Made by a program: the position numbers and the translations under genes
Part shown: in pieces, positions 26,274 to 35,051 of the stretch
Numbering within the stretch: the stretch's first letter is position 1
How the letters are laid out: every line of letters begins with the position of its first letter
The notes under the pieces: model-generated
Database searches by the model: none
The model's input: the letters and a program-made list of their open reading frames with translations, nothing else
Told to the model about the DNA's origin: nothing
Origin: Bosea sp. AS-1
GTDB taxonomy: Bacteria > Pseudomonadota > Alphaproteobacteria > Rhizobiales > Beijerinckiaceae
Reading direction: 5' to 3'
DNA length: 64,000 nucleotides
Assembly (NCBI RefSeq): GCF_002220095.1
Contig: NZ_CP022372.1
Coordinates: 902,501 to 966,500, forward strand

Positions 26274-28043
26274 ATGAAGGCGCTGAAGCCGGCTCCCGAT
26301 GTCTTGATCAGGGATTTGCAGAGGTCGTTCGTCGGCGGTCTCGGCTACGCGGCTCTTCTCAGCCTGTGCGTGAATCTGCTGTTGCTGACGGTCCCGCTCT
26401 TCATGATGCAGGTGCAGGACCGGGTCACCGTCAGCCATAGCTATGACACGCTGACGATGCTGCTGGTCATCGCCGTCGGGGCGCTCGTGCTCTACGGGAC
26501 GATCGAGTTCATCCGCTCGCTGACTTTCCAGACGATGGCGAGCATCTTTGCACGGCGTCTGAACCTGCCGGCCTTGCAGGCGGCGGTCAGCGCCTCGCTG
26601 GAACAAGGCTCGGGCCAGGCGACGCAGGCGATCCGGGATCTCAACGACATCCGCTTCTTCATCGCGAGCTCGGCAATCGCGACCCCGCTCGAGGCTGCCT
26701 GGTCTCCGGTCTTCCTCACCGTGCTGTTCCTGCTCCATCCGATCTACGGGTTGGTGGGGCTGGCCTCGCTGATCATCCTGCTGCTGCTCGGTGTTCTGTC
26801 GGACATGCTGACGCGCCGGGTCCTGAAGGAGGCCAACGAGGCTGGCGTCGCCAGCATCAACGAGGTCGGCGCGAGCCTACGTCACGCCGAAACCATCGAG
26901 GCGATGGGCATGCTGCCGGCTTTGGCGCGACGCTGGCGCGGTCAGCAGCTCGCCATGATCGAGCAGCTCGACATGGGGACGCGCCGCGGCAAGCTCATCG
27001 CCGCGGTGACGCGCTCGTCGCGGATGACGATGCAGCTTGCGGTCTACGCGACAGGAGCGATCCTGATCATCCGCAACGAGGTCACCGCCGGTACGCTGAT
27101 GGCCGCGAGCATTCTGCTCGGTCGGCTGTTGGCGCCGTTCGATTCGATGATCACGGATTGGCGGCAATGGGTCCTGGCCGCAGCGGCATGGAAGCGCGTC
27201 CGCGAACTCGTCCTGGCGCGCAGCTCGCAGCGGCAGACGGTTCCGACGCCGCCTTGCCAGGGCGACCTCGTGGTCGATCGTGCGATCTTCGCGCCGCCAG
27301 GAACCGAGCAGACCGTCATCAAGGGTGTCTCCTTCTCGCTGGAGCCCGGCGAGGTTCTCGGTGTCGTAGGACCGTCAGGGGCAGGCAAGTCGACATTGGC
27401 CCGGCTTCTCGTCGGCGTGCTCAAGCCGAATGCCGGCGGCGTCTATCTCGACGGCCATAGCACCTATCTCTGGGAGCGCGGCTCCTTCGGGGCGATGGTC
27501 GGCTACCTGCCCCAATCGGTTTCGCTGCTGAACGGCACGATCGCCGAGAACATCGCCCGCATGCAGGACCCCGATCCACATGCCATCCTCGAGGCTGCCC
27601 GCATCGCCGGGGTGCACGAACTCATCGGCCGGCTGCCGCTCGGCTACGACACCAGCGTCGCGGACAGCGACTTCAAGCTGTCCGGTGGCCAGAGGCAGCG
27701 CATCGGCCTGGCGCGGGCGCTCTATGGAATGCCGCGCCTGATCGTGCTCGACGAGCCGAACGCCAACCTCGACGCCGAAGGTGAGCAAAGCCTGATCCGG
27801 GCGGTAGCGGCTGCGCGCGAGAGCGGGGCGATCGTCGTCCTGATCGCGCATCGGCCCTCGGTCATGCAGGTCGTCGACAAGTTGCTCGTCCTGCGGGATG
27901 GCCGCGTCCAGCAATTCGGACCGCGTGCGGCGATCGCCGGAATGATCACGCCGAGCGGGCGCGTGGAGATCGAGCCCGCGACGGCTGCCAACGCCGCGCC
28001 CGGTGTTGTTGCGCCGCCGGCCGTTCGTGGACTGACAGCATGA
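26274..28043 (+). CDS. Type I secretion ABC transporter (permease-ATPase fusion)
   Basis: 589 residues from ATG 26274 with GGAG seven bases upstream; the frame is open 27 codons further but without support. The N-terminal membrane domain (about 20-310, six helices) has the PrtD-like start YAALLSLCVNLLLLTVPLFM and MQVQDRVTVSHSYDTL. The ATPase domain has Walker A GPSGAGKST near 366, signature LSGGQRQRIGLARAL and Walker B LIVLDEPNANLD. No C39 peptidase domain, so the cargo should carry an uncleaved C-terminal signal, fitting the RTX protein at 29669. It corresponds to ExpD1/WgdA in the S. meliloti locus. Confidence 0.95.
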   Translation: MKALKPAPDVLIRDLQRSFVGGLGYAALLSLCVNLLLLTVPLFMMQVQDRVTVSHSYDTLTMLLVIAVGALVLYGTIEFIRSLTFQTMASIFARRLNLPALQAAVSASLEQGSGQATQAIRDLNDIRFFIASSAIATPLEAAWSPVFLTVLFLLHPIYGLVGLASLIILLLLGVLSDMLTRRVLKEANEAGVASINEVGASLRHAETIEAMGMLPALARRWRGQQLAMIEQLDMGTRRGKLIAAVTRSSRMTMQLAVYATGAILIIRNEVTAGTLMAASILLGRLLAPFDSMITDWRQWVLAAAAWKRVRELVLARSSQRQTVPTPPCQGDLVVDRAIFAPPGTEQTVIKGVSFSLEPGEVLGVVGPSGAGKSTLARLLVGVLKPNAGGVYLDGHSTYLWERGSFGAMVGYLPQSVSLLNGTIAENIARMQDPDPHAILEAARIAGVHELIGRLPLGYDTSVADSDFKLSGGQRQRIGLARALYGMPRLIVLDEPNANLDAEGEQSLIRAVAAARESGAIVVLIAHRPSVMQVVDKLLVLRDGRVQQFGPRAAIAGMITPSGRVEIEPATAANAAPGVVAPPAVRGLTA

Positions 28044-29395
28044 CCGGCCGCTCCCTGATCAAGAGCCCTGAGCGGACTCTCGTGGCCACGCCGCTGCTGG
28101 ACGAGCCCGAGGAGCGCACACCGAGCCTGCGCAGCCTCGTATTGGCGGGCGTGGCGGCGATCGGAGTCGGCTTCGGCGGTTTCGGCGCCTGGGCGGTCAC
28201 CGCCCGGCTGGACAACGCGGCGGTCGCGAGCGGCATCGTGGCGGTCGACAGCAAGCGCAAGACGGTCAGCCATCTGGAAGGCGGCATCCTCAAGAGCTTG
28301 CTGAAGACGGAGGGTGAGCGCGTCACCAAGGGCGAGCCGCTGCTGCGGCTCGAGGATGCCCGTGCCCGCGCGGAGCTGCAGCAGCTACAGGCCAAGCGCG
28401 TGGGTCTGGTGGCAAAGCTCGCCCGTCTCAGGGCCGAACAGGCGAAGGCTACTGAAGTCGATTTCCCGGCCGATGTCGAAACGGCCGACACGCCGGTCAC
28501 GCGCGAGGTGCTGCGGGCCGAGCGGACCTTGTTCAAATCGCGCGCGCAGGTCCATGAGGGCAAGATCCAGATCCAGCAGCGCGTCATCGAGCAATACCAG
28601 GCCGAGGCGGAGGCGCTGAACGCCCAGATCGATGCCACCAACCGGCAGCGCTCGCTGATCGACGAGGAGGTCCGGATTCTCTCCGATCTCTATGAGAAGC
28701 GCTACGCCAAGCGCAGCCAGCTCGTCGAATTGCAGACCAAGCAGAGCGAGCTCGTCGGCCGGGCCGGGGAATATGCCGCGCGCAAAGCCAAGGCGGAGCA
28801 AGCCGTGGCCGGTGCCAATCTGGAAATCCTGTCGATCAGCCTCGACCGGCAGAATGAGATTGCCGGGGACATCCAGGAATCCCAGCTGATGCTGTCCGAG
28901 GTCATCGAGCGCATCGTCCAGGCCGAGGATGTGCTGCGCCGGCTGGTGGTCACGGCCCCGCAGGAGGGCATCGTCTCCAATATCCGCATGCGCACCGCCG
29001 GCAGCGTGATCGCGGCCGGCGAGGCGATCCTCGACATCGTGCCGGAGAACGAGCCGCTGGTCGTCGAGGCCAAGGTCGATCCACGCGACATCGACGCGGT
29101 TCGCGTGGGGGCTGCGACCCGCGTCCGACTGACAGCGTTCAATTCGCGTCTGCTCCCGCCGCTCGAAGCGAAGGTCACCTATGTCGCGCCCGATCAGCTC
29201 GTCGACGATAAGACGGGGTTCCCGTACTTCGTGGTCCGCGCCGAGATCGATCCCGTGAGCCTGAAGGACCACAAGGTCGCGCTGCATGCAGGCATGACCG
29301 CCGAGGTCATGATCGTCAACGGAGCGCGCCGGGCGATCGACTATCTGATCTCGCCCTTCACCGACAGCTTCAACCGCGCTTTCCGCGAGGATTGA
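28040..29395 (+). CDS. Type I secretion membrane fusion protein (HlyD family)
   Basis: Periplasmic adaptor, 451 residues, ATG overlapping the ABC gene stop by four bases. One N-terminal membrane anchor (about 32-52), then SGIVAVDSKRKTVSHLEGGI (lipoyl-like half), a long coiled coil (about 105-290) and the HlyD closing region VVTAPQEGIVSNIRMRTAGS, with LHAGMTAEVMIVNGARRAID near the C-terminus as in PrtE/HlyD proteins. It links the ABC transporter to a TolC-like pore that is not encoded in the window. Corresponds to ExpD2/WgdB by position. Confidence 0.95.
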   Translation: MTGRSLIKSPERTLVATPLLDEPEERTPSLRSLVLAGVAAIGVGFGGFGAWAVTARLDNAAVASGIVAVDSKRKTVSHLEGGILKSLLKTEGERVTKGEPLLRLEDARARAELQQLQAKRVGLVAKLARLRAEQAKATEVDFPADVETADTPVTREVLRAERTLFKSRAQVHEGKIQIQQRVIEQYQAEAEALNAQIDATNRQRSLIDEEVRILSDLYEKRYAKRSQLVELQTKQSELVGRAGEYAARKAKAEQAVAGANLEILSISLDRQNEIAGDIQESQLMLSEVIERIVQAEDVLRRLVVTAPQEGIVSNIRMRTAGSVIAAGEAILDIVPENEPLVVEAKVDPRDIDAVRVGAATRVRLTAFNSRLLPPLEAKVTYVAPDQLVDDKTGFPYFVVRAEIDPVSLKDHKVALHAGMTAEVMIVNGARRAIDYLISPFTDSFNRAFRED

Positions 29396-29423
29396 GGGGT
29401 ATTGGGCTGTTCGATTCAGATAG

Positions 29424-29436
29424 TTCGAATTTGGAA
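29424..29436. promoter_or_regulatory. Shared element copy 2 upstream of the RTX gene
   Basis: TTCGAATTTGGAA, matching copy 1 (26086-26098, minus strand) at 12 of 13 positions and sharing part of the flank. It lies in the 273-bp AT-rich gap (29396-29668) between the HlyD and RTX genes, 232 bp before the RTX start, showing that the RTX gene probably has its own regulated promoter. Confidence 0.6.
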
Positions 29437-29488
29437 GTATATCCGTACGGATAATGAAGGTATTACCGACTAAAAATAAGCTCTAAAT

Positions 29489-29507
29489 CATTTTGCATCG
29501 CAAAATG
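29489..29507 (+). promoter_or_regulatory. Perfect inverted repeat in the leader of the RTX gene
   Basis: Arms CATTTTGC and GCAAAATG with a three-base loop ATC, 161 bp before the RTX start. It could be an RNA hairpin in a long 5' leader or a protein site near the promoter. Confidence 0.45.
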
Positions 29508-29668
29508 GTCACAATAAAATTGTTGATGCAGTGCACGCATTGCGTAATTCTTAGGATGTCGAGCGGTGATATGACGCCCGTCATTTCGCCGGAACAGTAT
29601 CCGGATATGAAGATCCGCGGCGAACCTGCCGACAAATCCGGGTTCATCAACCACCTAGGAGGCGCCGA

Positions 29669-30517
29669 ATGGCGACGATCGAAGGAAGTGCATTCGACGA
29701 CTTTTTGATTGGCACCCGGTTCAGCGATGTGATTCTCGCTGGCGGCGGCCATGACATCGTGCATGGCGGGGACGGAGTCGATTCGCTGTTCGGCGAGGAA
29801 GGCAACGACCTGCTCTATGGCGATGGCGGCAACGATGCGCTGTTCGGCGGCGAGGGTGACGACATCCTCTTCGGCGGCCAGGGCGACGATTTCCTCTCCG
29901 GCGACGAGGGTAACGACACCCTGTTCGGCGGGCAGGGCAACGATGTCCTTTCCGGCGGTGAGGGCAATGATTCCCTGTTCGGCGGCCAGGGCGACGATAC
30001 GCTCCTCGGCGGCGCCGGGGACGACATCCTCCAGGGCGGTGCCGGTAACGACATCCTCCAGGGTGGCGCTGGCAACGACATCCTCCAGGGTGGCGCGGGC
30101 AACGACATCCTCCAGGGTGGCGCTGGCAACGACATCCTCCAGGGCGGCGCGGGCAACGACATCCTCCAGGGTGGCGCGGGCGACGACGTTCTGCAGGGTG
30201 GCGCGGGCGACGACATGCTGTTCGGCGGCGCTGGCAATGACGTCCTGCAGGGCGGTGCCGGCCATGACACCTTCGTCTTCGCCGGCGGCGGCGGCAACGA
30301 TGTCGTCCTCGATTTCGAGGCCGGCTCGGACATGCTGCAGATCGCGTCCGACATCAACGGCACCGGCGTGCATTCGGCGGAAGACGTGGCGGCCCGTGCG
30401 ACCACGGTCGGCGGCAACACCGTCATCGATCTTGGCCATGGCGACACCGTGACCCTCGTCGGCGTGACCGCCGACGACGTTCAGGCCGACCCGCACTCCT
30501 ACTTCTCGGTCGCCTGA
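29669..30517 (+). CDS. Short RTX calcium-binding protein, type I secretion substrate
   Basis: 282 residues with AGGAGG before ATG. Nearly the whole protein is GGxGxDxLx nonapeptide repeats (about residues 25-208), including five identical GGAGNDILQ units. It ends in a non-repeat domain (DTFVFAGGGGNDVVLDFEAG, VIDLGHGDTVTLVGV, final SYFSVA) of the kind that holds the secretion signal. There is no catalytic domain and no Sec signal. Calcium-driven folding outside the cell is known for the family. Next to the secretion genes and a glycan operon it resembles ExpE1/WgeA, a secreted protein of the galactoglucan locus. Confidence 0.93.
   Translation: MATIEGSAFDDFLIGTRFSDVILAGGGHDIVHGGDGVDSLFGEEGNDLLYGDGGNDALFGGEGDDILFGGQGDDFLSGDEGNDTLFGGQGNDVLSGGEGNDSLFGGQGDDTLLGGAGDDILQGGAGNDILQGGAGNDILQGGAGNDILQGGAGNDILQGGAGNDILQGGAGDDVLQGGAGDDMLFGGAGNDVLQGGAGHDTFVFAGGGGNDVVLDFEAGSDMLQIASDINGTGVHSAEDVAARATTVGGNTVIDLGHGDTVTLVGVTADDVQADPHSYFSVA
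30008..30250 (+). repeat. Nine tandem 27-bp repeats inside the RTX gene
   Basis: Each unit encodes one RTX nonapeptide. The five central units (30035-30169) are almost identical in DNA, with units 30062-30088 and 30116-30142 exactly the same; outer units diverge. Recent unit duplication or gene conversion is the likely cause, so repeat number may vary between strains and the region is prone to assembly collapse. Confidence 0.9.
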
Positions 30518-30534
30518 TCGCCTTGATGCGCCCC

Positions 30535-30565
30535 TCCGTCCGGCCGCTATCCGTGGTCGGACGGA
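30535..30565 (+). terminator. Hairpin after the RTX gene, possible partial terminator or mRNA stabiliser
   Basis: Arms TCCGTCCG and CGGACGGA (8 bp) with a 15-base loop, 18 bp after the RTX stop and about 105 bp before the next gene. No T-run follows. It may let a highly expressed RTX transcript end here while some transcripts read into the glycosyltransferase operon. Confidence 0.45.
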
Positions 30566-30670
30566 AAGGTGCCGTGTCCCGACAACGCCCCGGAGCGCAG
30601 TCTTTTCCGCGAGATGGCTTCCATCTCCGGTTCGCGCTCCGGGTTCCTTTCGTGCCGCAGGAACGCCTTC

Positions 30671-32962
30671 ATGCTTTCACTCGCGCCTGTTGCTTCGGCG
30701 GTAGCCGCCCCGACCCAGCTCGAACTCCACCGCCTCGGCGGCTCGGTCTTCCTGCTGTGCTGGACGCTCGAAGCCTCGCCCTTCGGCAAACCGTCGATCG
30801 CTCTAACGGGTGGCGGGCGCCGCCTCGCCGCCGCGTCGATTTCGCTGGGCCTGCGCGATGGCCGCGAGCGCCTTGCTGTCGCCTTCCGCGCTTCGGGGCA
30901 GGATGGTATCGTCGCGACCCTGTCCGATCATGGGCCGCAAGGCGATGTGTCCGCGACCTTCGATCCGGCGCTGGTCCATGGCCTCGCCGATCCCAAGGAA
31001 ATCCTGACGGACCTCGCGCCGCAGGCGCGGCTGGCCCTCGCCAATGCGTTGCTGCGGGCCTGGCCGCCTCTGTTCGGCCTTTCCACGCTGCCGAATTATC
31101 TCTCCTTCCTGCGCCAGTTCCTGCTGCTCCTGTTTCCGAAGCCGGCTGCGATGCAGCCCAGTGCGGTGCTGGTCGAGGGGCAATGGCTGTGTGAGACCAT
31201 CGTCCCCGCCGATTTCACCGGTCTGCAGACGGCCTCTCGCCTCGACAGTGCCGGCCTGACGCGCCTCGACCTCAAGTCGCGCGTCGGTGTCGCTGATCGC
31301 AGCGGCAAGCGCGAACTGCATCTCGTGATGGATGAGCCTCCCGTTCGCGGTGGCGGCCTGCTGATCCTGCAAAGTGAGCGCTCGCTGGCGGTCCGGTCGC
31401 TGCCCGGGCGGCAGGTTGCGCCTTCGCTCGGCCGCTGGTGGGCCGGGAAGGCCGCGAGCCGCGATGGTCTGCGCAACTGGGTTGTCGAGCAGCTCGCCGG
31501 GCTGTCCGAGCAGGGCCGCCTGCTGGCTGTCGAGATGCAGCGCCGGGTGCCGCTTGCCGTCCAGCATGTTCGCCGAAATGACGATCTGCCCGCTGCCGAG
31601 CTTGACCTTGCAGTCTGCAACCGTGCGGGCCTGCTGATCGGGGGCTGGCTGCGCGATCCCGACGAACTGCTGGAGGAGGTGCTGCTGCATCGCGGAGCCG
31701 GCGAGCCGATCGCCATGCTGTCGCGTCTTCAGCGTTTCCCGGTCAGGTTGCCGACGGGAGAGGAAGGGGAGACGCGGGCGGCCACGGGCTTTGCCGGCTT
31801 CGCATCCGATTACGCTGCGGGTGCGCCGGTGCTGCAGCCGCGCTGCGAGATCAAGCTTCGCTCGGGGACGACCCTGACGCTGCGCCCGCCGGTCCAGCCG
31901 GCCGATGCCGCGACGATCCGGGCCCGGGCTCTGTCGGCGATCCCGCCCCAATATCTCACTGCCGCGATGCTGGAGGAGACGCTCGCGCCGATCCTCGCCT
32001 CCTGCCAGGAGGAACTCAGCGAGAACCGGCCGGAGCCGACGGTCAAGGCCTTCGGCCGCAGCCCGATCCGGCCGAAGGCCTCCGTCGTCATCCCGCTCTA
32101 TCGCGTCTATGACTTTCTGCGCGTTCAGGTTGCGGCCTTCGCCGGCGATCCCTGGTTCACCGAGAATGCCGAGCTGATCTATGTGCTCGATTCCCCTGAG
32201 CACGAAGCGGAGGTCGCGCACCTCCTCGGCGGGCTTCATCTCGCCTACGGCCTGCCGATGCAACTCGTCGCGATGCGGCGCAATGGCGGCTTCTCGGCCG
32301 CCTGCAATGCTGGCGCTCTGCAGGCTCGCGGCGAGGCGCTGGCGCTCGTCAATTCCGATGTGATCCCGGCCGGCAATGGCTGGCTGCCGGAGCTGATCGC
32401 CAAGCTCGACCGGCAGCGGAGGGTCGGCGCCGTCGGGCCGAAACTGCTCTACGACGACGGTTCGCTGCAGCATGCCGGGCTGTTCTTCAAGCGCGACAGC
32501 AAAGGCACCTGGCTCAACCACCATTACTTCAAGGGCATGCCCGGCAGCTATGCGCCGGCCAATGTCGAGCGGCCCGTGCCTGGCGTCACCGGTGCCTGCA
32601 TCGTCATGCCGCGCGAACTCTTCGACGAGCTCGGAGGCTTCGACGAGAGCTATGTGATCGGCGATTACGAGGACAGCGATCTGTGCCTCAAGATCCGGCG
32701 GGCCGGCTTCGGGATCGTCTATGCGCCCGGCGTCGAGCTCTATCATCTCGAGCGGCAATCGATCTCGCGCAGTGTCGATTACACGCGTGGCGCTGCCTCC
32801 CAGCATAACGCCTGGCTGCAGACGCGGCGCTGGGACGCCCAGATCGAGGCGCTGATGCTGGCCTTCGAAACCTCTGCGGTGGAACCCGCTCTGCCCGAAC
32901 CCGTGCCGAGCGCCCCCGACCTGGTTCCCCGCTTCACTTTCAGGAGAGCGACCGCGGCATGA
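30671..32962 (+). CDS. Large glycosyltransferase family 2 protein
   Basis: About 763 residues from ATG 30671 (AGGA at 30659-30662); longer starts exist but lack ribosome sites. The N-terminal 450 residues show no recognised enzyme domain except a segment LLIGGWLRDPDELLEEVLL that recalls the accessory beta-domain of large glycosyltransferases. The C-terminal GT-A domain (about 470-740) has ASVVIPLYRVYDFL, GGFSAACNAGALQARGEALA, LVNSDVIP (DXD equivalent), VGAVGPKLLYDDGSLQHAG and GDYEDSDLCLKIRRAGF. By order it corresponds to ExpE2/WgeB. It overlaps the next gene by four bases. Confidence 0.88.
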   Translation: MLSLAPVASAVAAPTQLELHRLGGSVFLLCWTLEASPFGKPSIALTGGGRRLAAASISLGLRDGRERLAVAFRASGQDGIVATLSDHGPQGDVSATFDPALVHGLADPKEILTDLAPQARLALANALLRAWPPLFGLSTLPNYLSFLRQFLLLLFPKPAAMQPSAVLVEGQWLCETIVPADFTGLQTASRLDSAGLTRLDLKSRVGVADRSGKRELHLVMDEPPVRGGGLLILQSERSLAVRSLPGRQVAPSLGRWWAGKAASRDGLRNWVVEQLAGLSEQGRLLAVEMQRRVPLAVQHVRRNDDLPAAELDLAVCNRAGLLIGGWLRDPDELLEEVLLHRGAGEPIAMLSRLQRFPVRLPTGEEGETRAATGFAGFASDYAAGAPVLQPRCEIKLRSGTTLTLRPPVQPADAATIRARALSAIPPQYLTAAMLEETLAPILASCQEELSENRPEPTVKAFGRSPIRPKASVVIPLYRVYDFLRVQVAAFAGDPWFTENAELIYVLDSPEHEAEVAHLLGGLHLAYGLPMQLVAMRRNGGFSAACNAGALQARGEALALVNSDVIPAGNGWLPELIAKLDRQRRVGAVGPKLLYDDGSLQHAGLFFKRDSKGTWLNHHYFKGMPGSYAPANVERPVPGVTGACIVMPRELFDELGGFDESYVIGDYEDSDLCLKIRRAGFGIVYAPGVELYHLERQSISRSVDYTRGAASQHNAWLQTRRWDAQIEALMLAFETSAVEPALPEPVPSAPDLVPRFTFRRATAA

Positions 32963-33807
32963 CGGCAATGACGGCCTTGAGAGAGATCGTACCCGAGCCG
33001 GCGCCGGCGGAAGCTTCCGCCGGGCCGGAGCTCGACTGGTTGCTGGCCTCGCTGCAGACCAACCGCTTCATGCCGCACCCGCCGCCGGACTCGATCTTCG
33101 TCGGCGATGGCGATTATCGCGCGATCGGCGCCGAGTTCCTCGGCCACTTCATCCGGATCGGCCGGTTGAAGCCGCATGAGCGTGTCTTCGATATCGGCTG
33201 CGGCATCGGCCGTATGGCGGTGCCACTGACGCAGTATCTCGACTCCGAGCGCGGCAGCTATGACGGCGTCGATCCGGTGATGGAAGGCATCCTCTGGTGC
33301 GCCCAGACGATCACGCCGGCCTATCCGCGCTTCCGTTTCCAGCGGCTCGACATCGCCCATCCGCTCTACAACCCGCAGGGCTCGCTGCCCGGCACCGAGG
33401 TTCGCTTCGGCTTCGCCAATGGCAGCTTCGATTTCGTGACGATGACCTCGGTCGCGACGCATCTGCCGCCCGAGGAGCTCGTGGTCTATCTGCAGGAAGC
33501 CTCGCGGTTGCTCGCGCCGGGTGGGCGCCTCTTCCTCACCGCCTTCGCCATCGACGGTGCCGAGACGGGGCAGGAGCGCCTGTCGTTCAAGCGCTGGCAG
33601 GACGGGCCGGGCTGGTACGCGATCGACGAGGCACCGCTGGCTGCCGCCGGCATCGACAGCCGCTTCCTGCTGGAGCAGGCGGCGCAGGCGGGGCTCACGG
33701 TCGAAGCCCTGCGGCCGGGGCATTGGCGCGGCATCACCGCGGCCCACTACCAGGACTTGCTGATCGCGACGAAGCCGGGAGGCAAGGGTCCGGGAGGCAT
33801 GGCATGA
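32959..33807 (+). CDS. Class I SAM-dependent methyltransferase in glycan operon
   Basis: 282 residues. Motif I is VFDIGCGIGRMAVPL (near 82-96), followed by a YDGVDPVMEGI acidic loop, FDFVTMTSVATHLPPEE (motif IV region) and LLAPGGRLFLTAFAI. The N-terminus is variable. Overlaps with both neighbours by four bases place it in the glycosyltransferase operon, so a sugar O-methylation or modification of a glycan precursor is probable. Substrate unknown. Confidence 0.88.
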   Translation: MTAMTALREIVPEPAPAEASAGPELDWLLASLQTNRFMPHPPPDSIFVGDGDYRAIGAEFLGHFIRIGRLKPHERVFDIGCGIGRMAVPLTQYLDSERGSYDGVDPVMEGILWCAQTITPAYPRFRFQRLDIAHPLYNPQGSLPGTEVRFGFANGSFDFVTMTSVATHLPPEELVVYLQEASRLLAPGGRLFLTAFAIDGAETGQERLSFKRWQDGPGWYAIDEAPLAAAGIDSRFLLEQAAQAGLTVEALRPGHWRGITAAHYQDLLIATKPGGKGPGGMA

Positions 33808-35051
33808 GCCCCCGCATCCTCGTCGTCGCGCACAATCACCCCAAGCTGCATCCGGGCGGCACCGAGATCTTCGCGCATGATCTCGCGGGGGCCTACCGCG
33901 AGCAGGGCTGCGAGGCGCTGTTCCTGGGCGCGACCAACGCCATGCACCGCGAGCCGCATCCCGGCACGGCGCTGCAATCCATCGGCGAGGACGTGGTGCT
34001 GTGGAGCGCACATTACGACCGCTTCCACATGAGCCAGATCGATCACTACGGCACGCTGCAGGACCTCGCGTCGCTGCTCGAGGAGTTCCGGCCGGATGTG
34101 ATCCACGTCCATCATCTCGTGCTGGTCGGCGCTGAGTTCCTGACGCTGGCGCGTCGGCTCCTGCCGCAGGCGTCGATCGTGATGACGTTGCACGACTACT
34201 ACCCGATCTGTCATCACGACGGGCTGATGGTGCGGCCGAACGATCGGCAGCGCTGCATGGGCTCCTCGCCCGCCGCGTGCCATGGCTGCTTCCCCGAGAT
34301 CGGCTCGGATCGCTTCCTGCTGCGCGAGCGCTTCATCAAGACGCATCTCGCGGCGGTCGATCGCTTCGTCGCGCCGAGCCGCTTCCTGCGTCAGCGTTAT
34401 ATCGATTGGGGCCTGTCGGCGGAACGGATCGAGTTCATCGCCAATGCCCGTCCGGCGCAGGACGCTACGCCTCATCGCTCGGCCAAGGGCCGGCGCACCA
34501 GCTTCGGCTATTTCGGCAATCTCAACCCGTGGAAGGGCGTGCTGCCGCTGCTGCAGGCGGCCAAGATCCTGCAAGCCTCGGGGGAAGAAGGCTTCAGCCT
34601 GCGCATTCATGGCGGTGCGCCGTTCCAGAGCGAAGTCTTCACCACGGCTCTCGACGCGGCGCTCGCCGGCACTGAAGGCGTGGTCAGCCATTGCGGGCCT
34701 TACGCCCGGGAGGACGTTCCGGCGCTCATGGCCGAGATCGACTGGGTGGTGATGCCCTCGATCTGGTGGGAGAACGCCCCTCTCGTCATCCAGGAAGCCT
34801 TCCAGCATCGCCGGCCGCCGATCGTCAGCAATATCGGCGGCATGGCGGAAATGGTGCGCGACGAGATCGACGGGCTGCATGTCCGGCCGGGTGATCCGGC
34901 GGCGCTCGCCCGCACCCTGCGCCGGGCGATGGAGGAGGCCGGGCTCTGGCAGCGCCTCGTCCACGGCATTGCCGAGCAGCCTTCGCTCGCCGAATGCGCC
35001 GGCCGCCACCTCGCCCTCTTCGATAGCCTCAAGCTCGCGGAGGCCGCATGA
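33804..35051 (+). CDS. Glycosyltransferase family 4 protein
   Basis: 415 residues. N-terminal ILVVAHNHPKLHPGGTEIFA (GT4 glycine loop), VIHVHHLVLVGAEF, MTLHDYYPICHHDGL and a cysteine pair in ACHGCFPE. The C-terminal domain has FGYFGNLNPWKGVLPLLQAA and VVMPSIWWENAPLVIQEAFQ (E-x7-E-like donor site). It is a close paralogue of the protein at 37994. ATGA overlaps with both neighbours. The frame is open back to 33297, but the true start is the ATG at 33804. Confidence 0.92.
   Translation: MSPRILVVAHNHPKLHPGGTEIFAHDLAGAYREQGCEALFLGATNAMHREPHPGTALQSIGEDVVLWSAHYDRFHMSQIDHYGTLQDLASLLEEFRPDVIHVHHLVLVGAEFLTLARRLLPQASIVMTLHDYYPICHHDGLMVRPNDRQRCMGSSPAACHGCFPEIGSDRFLLRERFIKTHLAAVDRFVAPSRFLRQRYIDWGLSAERIEFIANARPAQDATPHRSAKGRRTSFGYFGNLNPWKGVLPLLQAAKILQASGEEGFSLRIHGGAPFQSEVFTTALDAALAGTEGVVSHCGPYAREDVPALMAEIDWVVMPSIWWENAPLVIQEAFQHRRPPIVSNIGGMAEMVRDEIDGLHVRPGDPAALARTLRRAMEEAGLWQRLVHGIAEQPSLAECAGRHLALFDSLKLAEAA

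Noticed and set aside
30008..30250. Possible CRISPR-like or minisatellite array
   Set aside because: The 27-bp units have no spacers and encode in-frame RTX nonapeptides.
29483..30496. Minus-strand 337-residue frame with ATLEDVVAR-type repeats
   Set aside because: It is the antisense reading of the RTX repeats, which produce an equally repetitive but meaningless peptide.
30803..32968. 721-residue minus-strand frame
   Set aside because: Antisense to the GT2 gene with conserved GT-A motifs; no recognised domain.
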